Below, piece by piece: positions 25,701 to 36,731 of a stretch of 64,000 nt of DNA. The DNA lies in NCBI GenBank assembly GCA_028622995.1, contig JAJQJQ010000030.1:1984001-2048000 (forward strand), written 5' to 3'. Numbering within the stretch: position 1 is the stretch's first letter; each line of letters starts with the position of its first letter. The notes beneath the pieces were generated by a model. That model worked only from the letters and a program-made list of their open reading frames with translations, was not told the DNA's origin and did not search any database. A program made the translations under genes and the position numbers. The DNA comes from Panagrolaimus kolymaensis. Lineage: Eukaryota > Nematoda > Chromadorea > Rhabditida > Panagrolaimidae.

Positions 25701-26179
25701 TCTATGGTTCCATTATCATATTTATATGATTGTTTATTTTTTAAAATATCAATTGATTTAAAAACACTCATACATCCATCCATGTTTATACAGTGTTGGC
25801 TTTTATAAGGTTTACCAAACATTGAACCATAAAATGTAAACCAAATATTCATTTCATAATTTCTTTTTACACATATTTGAAATAAATTTGCTATAAAATT
25901 TTTTAAAGTTGCATTATAATATTCGTTTATGTAATTTTCAGAAACATCGAAAACAATGACACTATTACATTCCATGTCAAAAGCAGATGGTTTTGTTGTT
26001 TCTAAAAATATATGAAATTGTGATAAGGTTTTGTTTATTGCTGCCTCAAATAATGATAACACAAAATCTTGGGAGCTAAATTAAGTTTTAGTTTTTTACT
26101 TACCAATATACATTTCATCGGCAGCTATTATTGTTAATAAAAATTTTGACATTAAAATTAATACTATTTTAATACACAT
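22761..26179 (-). CDS. Receptor tyrosine kinase with VWA-like ectodomain
   Basis: Twelve exons (minus): 26179-26104, 26067-25568, 25352-24881, 24824-24345, 24287-23875, 23821-23795, 23749-23570, 23519-23439, 23349-23213, 23159-23130, 23071-22964, 22902-22761; 881 aa. Signal peptide about 1-20; a VWA-like region about 45-240 whose MIDAS-like motif reads DVSEN rather than DxSxS; an extracellular remainder with many N-glycosylation sequons and a Ser/Thr-rich stalk; one TM helix (about 515-537); basic juxtamembrane; kinase about 583-860. Kinase motifs: GSGAFAEV loop, VAIK lysine (about 635), alpha-C Glu in FLKEI, HRDLAARN (about 726), DFG (746), LPVKWLAIESL, DIWSFGV. HRDLAARN and PVKW mark a tyrosine kinase, apparently active. 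Exon 6 is 27 nt and encodes the alpha-C helix; exon 10 is 30 nt. Short C-tail holds YGYVKL near the end. Intron 1 is 36 nt and uses a weak CCCAAG acceptor. Nematode-expanded RTK class; exact orthology not assigned. Confidence 0.88.
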
Positions 26180-27391
26180 GCTTACACGTGTCACATATGT
26201 GTATATACTATTCCTTTCCAATATGCATTTCCATAATTTAAATTTTTGCGTAATAACGCGAAAAAAATAAAAAAAAAATTTGAAATTTCACACCTTTCTT
26301 TTCTATTTCTTATTTTTTTTTACTTGGGAAAACACAAAAAATATAATTTTGATGACGACTCAAAAAAATTTTGATTGTTGTGTTTCTCGAAATAGAGTTT
26401 TTCCACCTTTTTTATTCTGTGAATAATCCGCAAAAAAATAAGCTGATTATTAACACACATCATTTCAAATTTTTAACATTTGAATGAATTCTTTATTTTA
26501 AAAAAGGGTTTATACAAGAAAGACTAATTTTTTTTCTAAAAGAAAAGTTAAAACTTTTTTTTGTTATTTAGTTCGCCATTTTTTATTTTTTCTTTTAAAA
26601 TTCAACGCTTTTTAAAACGGAAAAGCGATGAATCAACAAGATACGTGATGCAATTTTCTTCAAAGATCGTAAAGATCAAAAAAAATTTTATTACTATCAC
26701 TAACTTTTTCTAAATTATTGTTTGATGAATTAAATAATTAATCTCCTTAGCATCCGTTTAAATATCATATTTCTAAAATATTACCATCAAAGCGTGTTTT
26801 CTTCTTCAAATCTAAAATTTAGTAAAATAATGAAGACTAAATACAAAAAATTTTAAATTCTCCAATAATTTACTATTACCAAGTCTAATTTTTTTTGTTG
26901 TTGCTGTTGTCTTTGAAAAAAAAAATTTGGAGACGATGCAAAGAAAGATAAATTGTTTGTTTGTTGAAGCGCAAGATAAAATTTCTTTTCCTGCGTTTAT
27001 TTTTAATATGCTAAAAATACATATGCTGCATAGTATCACAAATTTTTTTTTAAAATTGGATTTTAATTGTGTCATTTTTTAAATCTTTGATGCTTAAGAT
27101 TTTTAGCTGTCTTCTTCTAACACTTTCTTGAAATGGACAGTACTACTTTATATTTGTACGATTTTCTATTTGGTCATAAATTAATTTAATACAATAATAC
27201 ATATTTTAAATTTTATTTTTACCGTCTTCTTCATCGACAAATGTGAAATTAAATTGAGTATTAATAATATAATCAAAAAAGGACGGACTATTAAAAAAAA
27301 TGGAAAAATCAAGAAAATAAAAGTTTATGGATTTAATGGAGAGAGAACATTCATACACAAATAAATATAGAGAAGCTGCAGCCGGGTTTAT
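26180..27391. other. Intergenic; upstream region of the RTK, no gene seen
   Basis: AT-rich. Positions about 27215-27290 resemble part of the DUF6314-like gene at 37509-38021 (annotated separately). An 87-codon minus frame at 27075-26812 has a hydrophobic start but no splice-consistent continuation and Phe/Lys-biased composition; not accepted. Confidence 0.5.
27215..27290 (-). pseudogene. DUF6314-like relic, unit A
   Basis: The plus-strand sequence around TCTTCATCGACAAATGTGAA followed by ATTAAATTGAGTA lines up with the intact gene at about 37735-37775 (ATTAAATTGAGTAATAATTT) and with the relic at 35308-35350. It lies about 100 bp 3' of the receptor gene, the same relative place as the other relics. 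Short and heavily decayed. Confidence 0.5.
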
Positions 27392-28463
27392 TTAAATTGA
27401 CATTGGTGGAGTAACTCTCACGATTCTTGAAGGTTTAGAATTTTGTTTTGAATGATTTGTGGCTGTAATAGAAACAACTGAGCTAGTTTGATAATTTTTC
27501 ATATCAAATACCATAGTAAAAATATGTTTTTGTAAATTTTTATTTGTGATTAAAATAAACCATGCTGGAGTTAGAGTTGCAAAATCTACGACATAATGAT
27601 TTGTATTAAACATCGCGGTAATAACGGTTACGTCGGTAATTGTTAGAAACATGTACTGAAAAAAAATGATAAAAGCTAGTCTGCTTTATTTTTAATTTTT
27701 TATTTACCTGTTGAATGCAATTAACAATTTCAATACCAAAAATAAGTAAAGTATAAATCACCATTTTGACATCTTGTGATGAAGCTTTAAATTGGGTATC
27801 TTTACCATATTTTTGTTGAAGTAATTTAACTATGACGTAAAGGTTAAATACAAAGGATAAAAGCGCTGAGGTAGAAAGAAGAATTACAGCATTTCGAGAT
27901 CTATTCATCCACGGAATCCATGGAATTGGATTTAATCTTGCTGTAGCATATCGAACTCCATCAGGTTTTTTTGGATCTTCAAGAACCATGTAAAATTCAC
28001 TAAAAGGTAAATACCAAATCCAAAGTAGCGGAACCAAAGTGATTAAAGCCAAGAAAAAAGTTAAATATCGATCCCAAAACTTTTGATATTTGTGTTTTAA
28101 TGCGAAAACAGTTAGTCGATTAAAGGATAAAAGTACAGTAGCCAAATACATTGGATTTGAAATATACCAACAAAAAGTAATTAGCGATGTAAGAAAAACG
28201 GGACCCCAAGTTTTAACAAATGGAATAAAAAATGGAGTCTTTATCATTCTCATATTGAAATAATAACTGATGGAACACAGAAAATACACAACTGCAGAAT
28301 ATCCAAAAATTTTATAAAATGATGCTTTAAACTTTGGTCGACCATCTTTACTTATAAACATAATATAAAATTCAAAGAAATAAAGGGCATACGTTGGAAG
28401 AATGTAAATTAAAGGCCATAAAAATTTTATATTTGCTGCTGAAATTTCTTCTTGATTTTCCAT
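27392..28463 (-). CDS. Serpentine chemoreceptor-like 7TM protein A (srg superfamily)
   Basis: Exons (minus): 28463-27708 and 27655-27392; 339 aa. Start chosen to match the paralogs (MENQEE versus MDSQDV, MDSQEV, MENKDE), though the frame is open 84 nt further upstream. Seven hydrophobic segments are visible, from the shared PLIYILPTYALYFFE (TM1) to TPAWFILITNK (TM7). The conserved SFNRLTVF after TM3 occupies the DRY position seen in nematode srg-superfamily receptors. The single intron (52 nt) follows CIQQ in phase 0, identical in all four copies. The protein is inferred to be a chemosensory GPCR at the plasma membrane; srg or srv subfamily cannot be settled by eye. The C-tail is basic and Ser-rich. 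Intact despite lying in a decaying duplication array. Confidence 0.85.
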
Positions 28464-29229
28464 AATTGCCTTTTTTTCGTTTTTAGAATTTAAGATAAAT
28501 AAAAGCGACAGTAAACTCCAACAAAAAATGAAATTACTAAATTCCAAACAAAGGAATAAAGTAAAAAGTAAATAAATTTTTTCCTTTATAAATGCAAAAA
28601 GAAATAATTAAAAAAATCTTTAAAGGTATAAAAAAAATAAAAAAAAGCAAAGAAAAAAATGCAACAATAACAATTTTTAATTAATTAAAAAATATATGCT
28701 TGAATTGTTGCTATTTTTTGTTGTGTTTTATTTTATGCTCGCCATATTCTGATAATGCATTTTTTTCACTTTTTTAATTAGCTACGTAAAAAAAGAAAGA
28801 AATTATAGTTTGCAGCTTTTCTTTTGTTTATAAAAAAAATTAATTAAGAATTCAAATATTTATTTTTTCTTCGTGAAGTTTTTTTAATTAACAAAGGAAA
28901 TCCTGTTTCAGTAAAAGAAAGTTGCGGTTTTTTGATAAAAATTTCCATTGTATCTCACTTTTGTAAGTGCACCGTATCTTAAGACTCTTTGGTTGTTTCA
29001 TTTTGCGTTCCAAGAAACAATAAAGAAAATATTGTGAACAAATACGAAAAATTTTCTTTTTTCGTTTAGTCATACATACAATAAATATACTTTCAAATTA
29101 AGTACACTTACAGTAAGAAAGCAATCGTAATTTTTTTTTTAAAATAAGGCTTATTAGAAGAAATTTCTAAAAGCTTGATGTATTATTTACGCATAAAAAT
29201 CAGTAACAAGAAAAAATTCACAATTAAAT
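28464..29229. other. Upstream region of receptor A, homologous to that of receptor D
   Basis: No gene. Contains the conserved promoter block (28661-28711). Positions about 28861-29140 align with about 36901-37180 upstream of receptor D, for example GTATCTTAAGACTC versus GTATCTTAAGACCC and TTGTTTCATTTTG, so the duplicated unit extends at least 700 bp 5' of the receptor. Confidence 0.65.
28661..28711 (-). promoter_or_regulatory. Conserved receptor promoter block A
   Basis: The plus strand reads GCAACAATAACAATTTTT, a spacer, then AATTGTTGC, an imperfect inverted repeat with GCAACAAT/ATTGTTGC arms. It starts about 198 bp upstream of the receptor A start codon and recurs at equivalent positions upstream of B, C and D. 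Confidence 0.6.
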
Positions 29230-30224
29230 CAGAAGAATAGCCAATCACCTAGAAAATAACAAACGTGGCATTTTTATGTTTCTGAAATAAGTTTAAATTC
29301 AAAATTAAATATTTAAAGAATATTGAAAAAAAATGTTGGCTTTTACCTTAATAAATTTGTCAAAAGTTATACGATCAAATGAAAAGGGGTTCCTTTCAAA
29401 ATAAAGCCTTTTAATTGGTGAAATTTTGGAAATTTAAGAAGGTTATGAACGGTGTCACTCTTATTAATGATAAATTTATATTCGAGGCGATAAAAACTAA
29501 AACTGTGCTATTAGGAACCAACTATCGAAACATAAATTAACTTTTTTTAAATAAAAAAAACATACAAGAAAAAACTTTCGACGTTTGGAAGTTCTTTGAG
29601 AAGGTCTTCCAATGGAGTAAAAGTTTCATCGTCATTTCTTACAACAACATCTTGAAATAAAAATTGTTTTATACTTTTGGACGAACTCAAAATTAAATAT
29701 TCAGAATATTTGAGAAAACAAAAATATAATTCCAATTTATCGAGATTACAATAATAGGGTTTTGGAAATAAATTTGATAATTCTGCATTGTTTAAATATT
29801 TTAAAAATCTTACATGGCCAATAAGCCAAATTTTTTGCTTGACATCACCAAGCTTCACGAAATCAGATCGCTGAATTTTTTTTGTTTCAACCATTCCATT
29901 TAATTTATGGATTTTTATTTCTTTGGTGTCCTGGTATCTAAGATATCCATCTTCCACTCCATCTTAAAATTTTGTGGCAATAATAATTAGATTCACATGA
30001 AAGAAATGTTTACAAGTTTCAATAAGTTTTAGATAAACTTTTGAGTTTTTAACATTTTTAATCAAATAATAAATAAAAGGTTTAGGAAATGAAAAAATTT
30101 GAGGATAAGGTGAAGCAAAAGTGTAATTCCTCGAAATCACAGACAAATGAGCAGGGACATTATCCATTTTTTGTTTTTTAGCATTTTTTGAAAGATCGTT
30201 GGCAGTGCGTTTTTTACCAACCAT
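29230..30224 (-). pseudogene. F-box-like family gene, broken
   Basis: Reads (minus) from ATG at 30224 with a basic N terminus (MVGKKRTANDL), then an F-box-like helix segment (PKPFIYYLIKNVKNSKVYLK, then LIETCKHFF). An in-frame TAA at 29966-29964 separates it from the rest, which continues in the same frame to LPNVESF near 29580. A second exon follows an acceptor at about 29476 (FYRLEYKF...), but needs a one-base frameshift near 29367 to keep the family's FDRITFDKFIK ending before the donor at 29347. A third exon start (KHKNATFVIF) ends at once in TAG. The intact relative at 55234-56366 shows the expected structure. Three independent lesions make loss of function likely; assembly error cannot explain all of them easily. 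Confidence 0.7.
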
Positions 30225-30479
30225 TTTTTAACTAAAAAAATCTATAAAATTAGTAAAAAAAATTAAGGGAAGAAGAAATTTTGAAAAAATGGCAGAAAAA
30301 GTTTGCATCCATTGCGAAAATAAATTTTTAACCAATCAGTAAACAAATAAAATACATAATTTTATTGATCAAATCTTTTCCAACGAGTTATGTCACTTCT
30401 TTTATTTCAAGTGTGCCTCAAATGAACCAATAATGATTTGTTCCATACATATTCTTTAAGTTTTATAAATTTTTATTTA

Positions 30480-30735
30480 ACTAATAATAATGACTTTGAA
30501 AAATTATTGAACAAAATTTTTAAAATTTCCTTTAATTTCATAAAATAATTTAATTTTTTTAAGAAAAGTATCAATTTCATAATTTGCTTTGTACAAAGCA
30601 GCTTTGAGCCACATTAAAATTCACTAAAAGTGCTTTTAGGTTTGATAAAAAATAAAAAATACTTTTTTATATAATTTCTTTTTTAATACAAGACATTAAT
30701 GGAAATTAATAGAGAGTTAAAAATTTTATTAACAA
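30480..30735 (-). pseudogene. DUF6314-like relic, unit B
   Basis: Aligns along its length with the intact gene at about 37550-37785: TTCATAAAATAATTTAA and GAGCCACATTAAAATT here correspond to TTCATAAAATAATTTAA and GGGCCACATTGAAAGT there. Multiple indels and stops. Sits 138 bp 3' of receptor B. Confidence 0.75.
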
Positions 30736-30872
30736 AAAGTGGTTATTGAGAAAAAAAAAGAAAGAAGTTTACATAATAAAAAATTTTGGGGAAAGAATTG
30801 AAGTGTTTTTTTTCGGTTTATTAGGAGCAAACGTGTACAAGGATTAACACACATAAGTATAAATAAATTAGT

Positions 30873-31917
30873 TTATTTAATTGGCGTTGGTCCGCTGATT
30901 CTTACATTTCTTGGGGATTTTGAATTCCCCGTATTAGAAATAGCAGCAATGCTAGATTGAAACTTAATATTAAACGCCATAGTAAGTATTTGTTTTTGTA
31001 AACTTTTATTTGTGATTAAAATAAACCATGCTGGAGCTAAAGTTGTAAAATCAACGATAAAATGATTTACATTATACATCGCGGTAAGGAACGCTTGATC
31101 AGTGGTTGTGAAAGAGATGAACTGAAATAATAACAAAATAAAAACTAATCTGTTTTTAACTGTTACAAACCTGTTGAATGCAATTAACAACTTCAACAAT
31201 AAAAATAAGTAAAGTATAAACAAGCATCTTAGCATCTTGAGATGAAGCCTTAAAGTGAGAGCCTTTGCCGAATCTTTGTTGAAGTAATTTAGCGATGGCA
31301 TAAAAATTAAATACAAAAGATAGAGATGCAGTGATTGCAATAACAATTGCAGCATTTCTTGGAGCATTCATCCATGGAACTGGATTAAACCTAACTGTAG
31401 CATATCTCGGGCCGTCAGGGTTTGCAGGGTTTTCAAGAACCATAGCATAATCACAAAAAGGCATATGCCAAACCCAAAGTAAAGACACAAATGTACACAT
31501 GGCCAAAAAAAGAGTTAAATAACGATCCCAAAATTTCTCATATTTATGTTTTAAAATAAATAACGTAAATCGATTAAAAGATAAAAGCAAAGTTGCAAAA
31601 AACATGTGATTAGAAAAATACCGCCATATAGTAACCAAAGATGTAAGAAAAAATTTATTCCAAGTTTTAACAAATGGAATAAAAAATGGTGTTTTTATCA
31701 TTCGCATACTGAAATAAGAACTAATGGAACAAAGAATACATAAAATAACTGAATATCCAAATAGTTTATAAAAAGGTGCATCAAATTTTTTTCGACTTCC
31801 TTTTTGAATAAACATAATGTAAATTTCGAAGAAATAAAGAGCATAGGTTGGAAGAATATAAATTAAAGGTAATAAATATTTTAAATTTGCTGAAGTTATT
31901 ACATCTTGGCTATCCAT
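30873..31917 (-). CDS. Serpentine chemoreceptor-like 7TM protein B (srg superfamily)
   Basis: Exons (minus): 31917-31171 and 31121-30873; 331 aa. Start MDSQDVITSANLKY aligns with its paralogs. It has the same seven hydrophobic segments, post-TM3 SFNRFTLF motif and phase-0 intron (49 nt, donor GTTTGT) after CIQQ as receptor A. Closest to receptor C: TM1, the extracellular MVLENPANPDGPRYATVRFN loop and TM5 are almost identical, so B and C arose by the most recent duplication. The C-tail is Ser/Asn-rich and diverges most between copies. Putative chemosensory GPCR; ligand unknown. Confidence 0.85.
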
Positions 31918-32097
31918 AGCCTTCTTTTATTATTGTTGGTGGACGTTAAGAAATGAATTAACACCTAAAATCAAATTTTCCAAAATCCAAACTAAAAGCT
32001 AAAGTAAAAAGTATAACCTTTATATAAATTTTTATGATTGTTAACGAAATTTAACCTTTTAAAATATAAAAATAATATAAAAAAGAAAGTGAAAAAT

Positions 32098-32141
32098 GAA
32101 ACAATAACAATTTTTTTATGCTTACCAGCCATAATTGTTGC
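32098..32141 (-). promoter_or_regulatory. Conserved receptor promoter block B
   Basis: GAAACAATAACAATTTTT and AATTGTTGC on the plus strand, spanning 44 bp, about 181 bp upstream of the receptor B start. The adjacent AACCTTTTAAAATATAAAAA is also shared with copies C and D. Confidence 0.6.
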
Positions 32142-32429
32142 ATTGTCGTCTATTGTTTTACGATCACTTGACTCTATGCTAATACATTTTTTCGATACAT
32201 TTTTTATTTTTCTTTTCTTACTTCCGTAAAAGAAAAATTTTAAAATATTTATAGTTTGCCTTTGTTTTTATTTTAAATTAATTAAAAATTTGAATTATGA
32301 TTTGTTGAATTTTTGTTTGGAGGAAATCCTTTTCATATTAATAACTTTATTTTTTTGTGAGTAGCAACGTCTTTTTTTTAATTCCTGGTTTTGTTTTTTT
32401 GTTCTTCAAAAAACAAAAACAAAAAATAT

Positions 32430-32600
32430 CTTTAAACTTTATTTTTATAATTTTCCTGCTTTGCTCTCAATCTTTGGAAAACATCCAAATCAACCAAGTT
32501 GTGGTAGACTCCGCTGCTGTTGGTTTCATAATTTATTTTTCCATCCAAAGCAACAAAAAAAAAGGAAATAAATCGAATAATATTTTTATTAACAAAAAAT
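32430..32600 (-). pseudogene. DUF6314-like relic, unit C
   Basis: TTTTTCCATCCAAAGCA (about 32536-32552) exactly matches the intact gene at about 37731-37747, followed by a decayed AATAAATCGAATAATATTTTT counterpart. It lies about 100 bp 3' of receptor C. Flanking similarity is patchy. Confidence 0.6.
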
Positions 32601-32695
32601 GAGTTAAGTTTAAAAAAAGGTTCAGATAATAAAAAAAATTGTGAAAAAAGAATTGAAGTGTTTTTGGGGTTTGAAAACAACAGAGAAAAATTGGT

Positions 32696-33732
32696 TTACG
32701 TGATGCGCGATGGAGTGCTGCTAATTCTTATAACCCTTGGTAAATTGGCAGTATTTGAAACACCTGCTGTGCTTGCTTGAAATTTTTTACCAAACACCAT
32801 ATTTAAAATATGTTTTTGTAAACTTTTATTTGTGAGTAAAATAAACCATGCTGGAGTTAGAGTTGTAAAATCTAGGATAAAATGATTTACATTGTACATC
32901 GCGGTTAGAAATGCTTGATCGGTGTTTGTTAAAGAAATAAACTAAATAAATAATAAGAAAAATTTAGTACTATCTTATTTATACTTACCTGTTGAATGCA
33001 ATTGACCACTTCGGTAGCAAAAATTAATAAAGTATAAATAAGCATTTTAACATCTTGTGAAGAAGCTTTAAACTGGGAATCATTACCAAATCTTTGTTGA
33101 AGTAATTTTGCGATGGCATAAAAATTAAATACGAAAGATAAAGATGCAGTGATTGCAATAACAATTGCGGCGTTTCTTGAAGCATTCATCCATGGAACTG
33201 GATTAAACCTAACTGTAGCATATCTCGGGCCGTCAGGGTTATTCGGGTTTTCTAGAACCATGGCATAATCGCAAAAAGGAATGTGCCAAACCCATATAAA
33301 AGAAATCAAGGTACAAAAAACCAAGAAGTAAATAAAATACCGATCCCAAAAGTTTTGATATTTATGTTTTAAAGTAAATAAAGTAAATCGATTGAAGGAT
33401 AAAAGTAAAGACGCAAAAAACATGTGATTAGAAATATACCTCCAAAAGGTAATTAGCAAGGTTAGAAAAAATTTATTCCATGTTTTTACAAATGGAATAA
33501 AAAATGGAGTTTTTATCATTCGCATATTAAAATAATTAGTAATGGAACAAAGAATATATAAAATTGCGGAATAACCAAAAAGTTTAAAAAAAGGTGCATC
33601 AAATTTTTTTCGACTTCCTTTTTGAATAAACATAATGTAAATTTCGAAGAAATAAAGAGCATACGTAGGAAGAATGTAAATTAAAGGTAATAAATATTTC
33701 AAATTTGCCAAAGTTACTTCTTGGCTATCCAT
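32696..33732 (-). CDS. Serpentine chemoreceptor-like 7TM protein C (srg superfamily)
   Basis: Exons (minus): 33732-32989 and 32941-32696; 329 aa, start MDSQEVTLANLKY. Same seven hydrophobic segments and SFNRFTLF motif as its neighbours, and the same phase-0 intron (47 nt) after CIQQ. Very close to receptor B over TM1-TM2, TM5 and the MVLENPNNPDGPRYATVRFN loop; differs most in TM4 and the C-terminal tail. Intact open frames and splice sites indicate a functional gene. Expected role: plasma-membrane chemosensory GPCR; ligand and G protein unknown. Confidence 0.85.
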
Positions 33733-33906
33733 ATTTGCCTCTTTAATTATTGTTGGTGGACGTTAAAAAATTAATACCAAAAATAAAACTTTCCTTAATT
33801 CAAACAAAAAATTAAAGTATGGTAAGAAGAAAACTCTTTTTATAATTTCTTTAATTTCTTATGGTTGTTTTAACCTTTAAAATATAAAAAAGTCAAAAGT
33901 AAAAAC

Positions 33907-33944
33907 GAAACAATAACTATTTTTAATTTTGTCTGAATTGTTGC
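33907..33944 (-). promoter_or_regulatory. Conserved receptor promoter block C
   Basis: GAAACAATAACTATTTTT and AATTGTTGC on the plus strand, 38 bp span, about 175 bp upstream of the receptor C start. Preceded at 33871 by AACCTTTAAAATATAAAAAA, shared with B and D. Confidence 0.6.
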
Positions 33945-34379
33945 GTATTTTCAATTGTTTCAAGTCCCTTTCACTTTTTGTTGATACATTTTTAATTTTT
34001 AGTATTCCGTCAAAAAAACTTTATATATTTTTATAGTTCTCCTTTTGTTTTTAAAAATTTATTAAAAAGTCAAGTTCCTATTTCTTGGATTTTTTTTTAT
34101 CTGGAGGAAATACTTTTCGAATGTAAGTTTTTTTTATTACAAAAATAATTTTAAAACTCACTTTTTTTTCAACTTCGAGCAAATATTGAAGGTCGAATCC
34201 AATGTCAAATATACAAATCGCTTGTTGTTGTGGAATTGATATATTTTTCAAATTCTTAGTTAATAAAGGAAGCAACAACAATAGAAAGGAGATAAAAAAA
34301 AGTTAGCTAAATATTTACTTCCTTGAACCATTGACAACCAGTGAAAAAAAAAACGCCTGGCTTATATAGTTTTTTTTCC

Positions 34380-34740
34380 ATGCGAGGTTGTCGTCGTCCA
34401 ATAGAAAGTTTTTTGCCCGTATGACTCCCGACCTTTCTGGTAATGGTATGTGGTCGTTTTGGGATTGGTGCTTGTGTCGTCGTTGTGTTGGTGGTCCCTT
34501 TAATAAGTACATAAGCATTTTACATTTTGTGAGGTCTCTGTATCGATGGTTCATTCCCGGAGGTCCCTTTGTCTTTCCATAAATAGAGTGTGTCATCCCC
34601 TGAGAGTGGAAGATGGGTGGCAAAAGCCATAGATGAGTGCCAATTAAAAGCTTGAACTTTTCCATATTCGATTTGATTTGCCTCAAGGGCAGATGGCAGA
34701 GTGAGGAAAGATGAACGAAAGTGTAGCTGGAAAAAGAAGT
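34380..34740. other. GC-richer block of unknown origin interrupting the duplicated unit
   Basis: This block is much richer in G/C than its surroundings. It has open frames on both strands (plus 34388-34582; minus 34845-34315) with reasonable residue variety, for example GGPFNKYISILHFV on plus. It begins exactly where the F-box-like relic loses similarity to its homolog. I found no terminal inverted repeat or target duplication by eye, so it may be an inserted fragment or a rearrangement breakpoint. Confidence 0.45.
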
Positions 34741-34945
34741 TCCTAACAATAAAAATTTTTTAATTTGTAGTCTTTTTGATCTAATAATAAACCAATATGA
34801 TTCAGGAAGTGAAAATTTTAGAGGATACAGTGAAGTCTTAGACAAAAAGTAGCATCATTATCAAATTCGCGCTATTTAACATCATTTATTGAAAATTCCT
34901 GAAAGCGCTTTGTATCAACCATTTTCCATTTAAAAATAAAGAAAA
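34741..34945 (-). pseudogene. F-box-like relic (exon 1), unit D
   Basis: Matches the exon-1 region of the broken gene at 29230-30224: a start codon near 34922 followed by a basic stretch, then LYPLKFSLPESYWFIIRS, corresponding to PYPQIFSFPKPFIYYLIKN. Stops and indels interrupt it, and the rest is replaced by the GC-richer block at 34380-34740. Confidence 0.65.
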
Positions 34946-35169
34946 TTAGTTAAGAAAATAAGGAATCGATGAAATCTTGAAAATGATAAAAAAACGCGCT
35001 TTATAATGAAAAAAAACTTTAACGAAAAAAAGAAGAAATGCAAAATTTTATTGATCAAAAACTTTTCCAAGAATTTACTTCAGACTTTTTTTTATTTCAA
35101 GTGTGTGTGGCCTCTCAATAAACCTACATTCATTTGGCAAAAAAATATATTACAATCTTTAACTTTTAT

Positions 35170-35360
35170 TAATATTTATCAATTTCAAAGGTTTCTTTGT
35201 ACAAATTAGAGCCGCATTGAATTTTCCTTTGGCTAAAAAAAATATTTCTATTTTCATAAAAATTAAACTTTAATTTAGATGTTTTTTTTTAAATTTATTT
35301 TTAACTTCTTCATCGACGGCATATGTAAATGGAATTAAATAGAATAATAATTTTATTAAT
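35170..35360 (-). pseudogene. DUF6314-like relic, unit D
   Basis: Aligns with the intact gene at about 37605-37785: CTTTGTACAAATTAGAGCCG here versus CTTTATACAAATCCGGGCCA there, and ATGTAAATGGAATTAAAT versus ATGTAATTAAATTGAGT. Frameshifted and truncated; 125 bp 3' of receptor D. Confidence 0.75.
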
Positions 35361-35484
35361 AAAAAGTGGTTATTAAAGAAGAAAAAAGAAAGAAGTTCAT
35401 ATAATAAAAAAGTTGGTGAAAAAAGAATTCAAGTGTTTTTGAAATTTATGATGCAAATACGCATACATAAAAAGAAGTATTAAT

Positions 35485-36540
35485 TTATCTAGTCAACGAT
35501 GAAGCAGCTGTGATTCTTACAGTTCTTGGTGATTTTGAATTATTTACTCCAGTAATCGAAAATGTGGTAGGTAAAAATTTTTTATGAAATACTATTTTTA
35601 AAATTTGTTTTTGTAAACTTTTATTTGTGAGTAAAATAAACCATGCTGGAGTTAGCGTTCCAAAGTCTACGACATAATGGTTTGCATTGAACATAGCTGT
35701 GAGAACTGTTTGATCCGTGATAGTTAGAAACATGAACTAAAAGATTTAGAAAACTTTAATGCTTGTTAAAAAAAATTCTCTTCTAACCTGTTGAATGCAA
35801 TTTACAATTTCGACCATAAAAATAAGCAAAGTGTAAATAACCATTTTAATATCTTGTGGCGAAGCTTTAAATTGGGTATCTTTACCAAATCTTTGTTGAA
35901 GTAATTTAACAATCACATAAAAATTAAATACAAAAGATAAAAATGATGTTGATGCGATAAGAATTACAGCATTTCGAGAACTATTCATCCATGGAAATGG
36001 ATCCAACCTTGGCGTGGAATATCGAGGTCCATCAGGATTTTTGGGATCTTCAAGAATCATGTAATAATCACAAAATGGAATATGCCAAACACCAAGTAGC
36101 GGAACCAACGTGCACAAACTCAAGAAAGTAAATAAATAACGCTTCCAAAATTTCTCATATTTATGTTTTAAAATAAATACTGTAAATCGATTAAAGGATA
36201 AAAGTACAGTAGTCAAATACATTGGATAAGAAATATACCAACAAAAAGCAACTAAAAAGGTTAAAAAAATTCCGGACGTTCCCCAACTTTTTACAAAAGC
36301 GATGAAAAATGGGGTTTTTATCATTCGCATATTAAAATAATAACTGAATGAACAAAGAAAATATACAACTGCCGAATATCCAAAAATCTTATAAAACGAA
36401 GCATCAAATTTATGTCGACTGTCTTTTTTTATAAACATTATATAAATTTCGAAGAAATAAAGAGCATACGTAGGAAGAATGTAAATTAAAGGTAATAAAT
36501 ATTTTAAATTTGCTGAAGTTATTTCATCTTTATTTTCCAT
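35485..36540 (-). CDS. Serpentine chemoreceptor-like 7TM protein D (srg superfamily)
   Basis: Exons (minus): 36540-35788 and 35736-35485; 334 aa, start MENKDEITSANLKY. Seven hydrophobic segments; SFNRFTVF after TM3; intron of 51 nt after CIQQ in phase 0. More similar to receptor A (VVYFLCS in TM2, TVLLSFNR, FMFLTITD after the intron) than to B and C, so the array contains two pairs, A/D and B/C. One small insertion (GTSG) lies before TM3. Ser/Thr-rich basic C-tail. Putative chemosensory GPCR; intact. Confidence 0.85.
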
Positions 36541-36731
36541 AATTGCCTCTTTTTCGACTCACAACTTAAAAATTTACACCAAAAAATGAAATAAACTTTT
36601 CCAAACTAAAGATTAAAGAAATAATAAAGTAAAGTATTTTATAATTTTAAAAGATAGCTAAGAAAATATTTCAAACAAAAAAATTAACCTTTAATTTATA
36701 AAAAATACAATAATACAAAAAAATGAAAAAT

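Noticed and set aside
26812..27075. 87-codon minus frame with a signal-peptide-like start
   Set aside because: Hydrophobic start is the kind T-rich DNA gives by chance; Phe/Lys-biased remainder and no conserved pattern.
34315..34845. 176-codon minus frame as a gene
   Set aside because: Composite of an F-box-like relic and the GC-richer block; the first part aligns with a pseudogene in decayed form.
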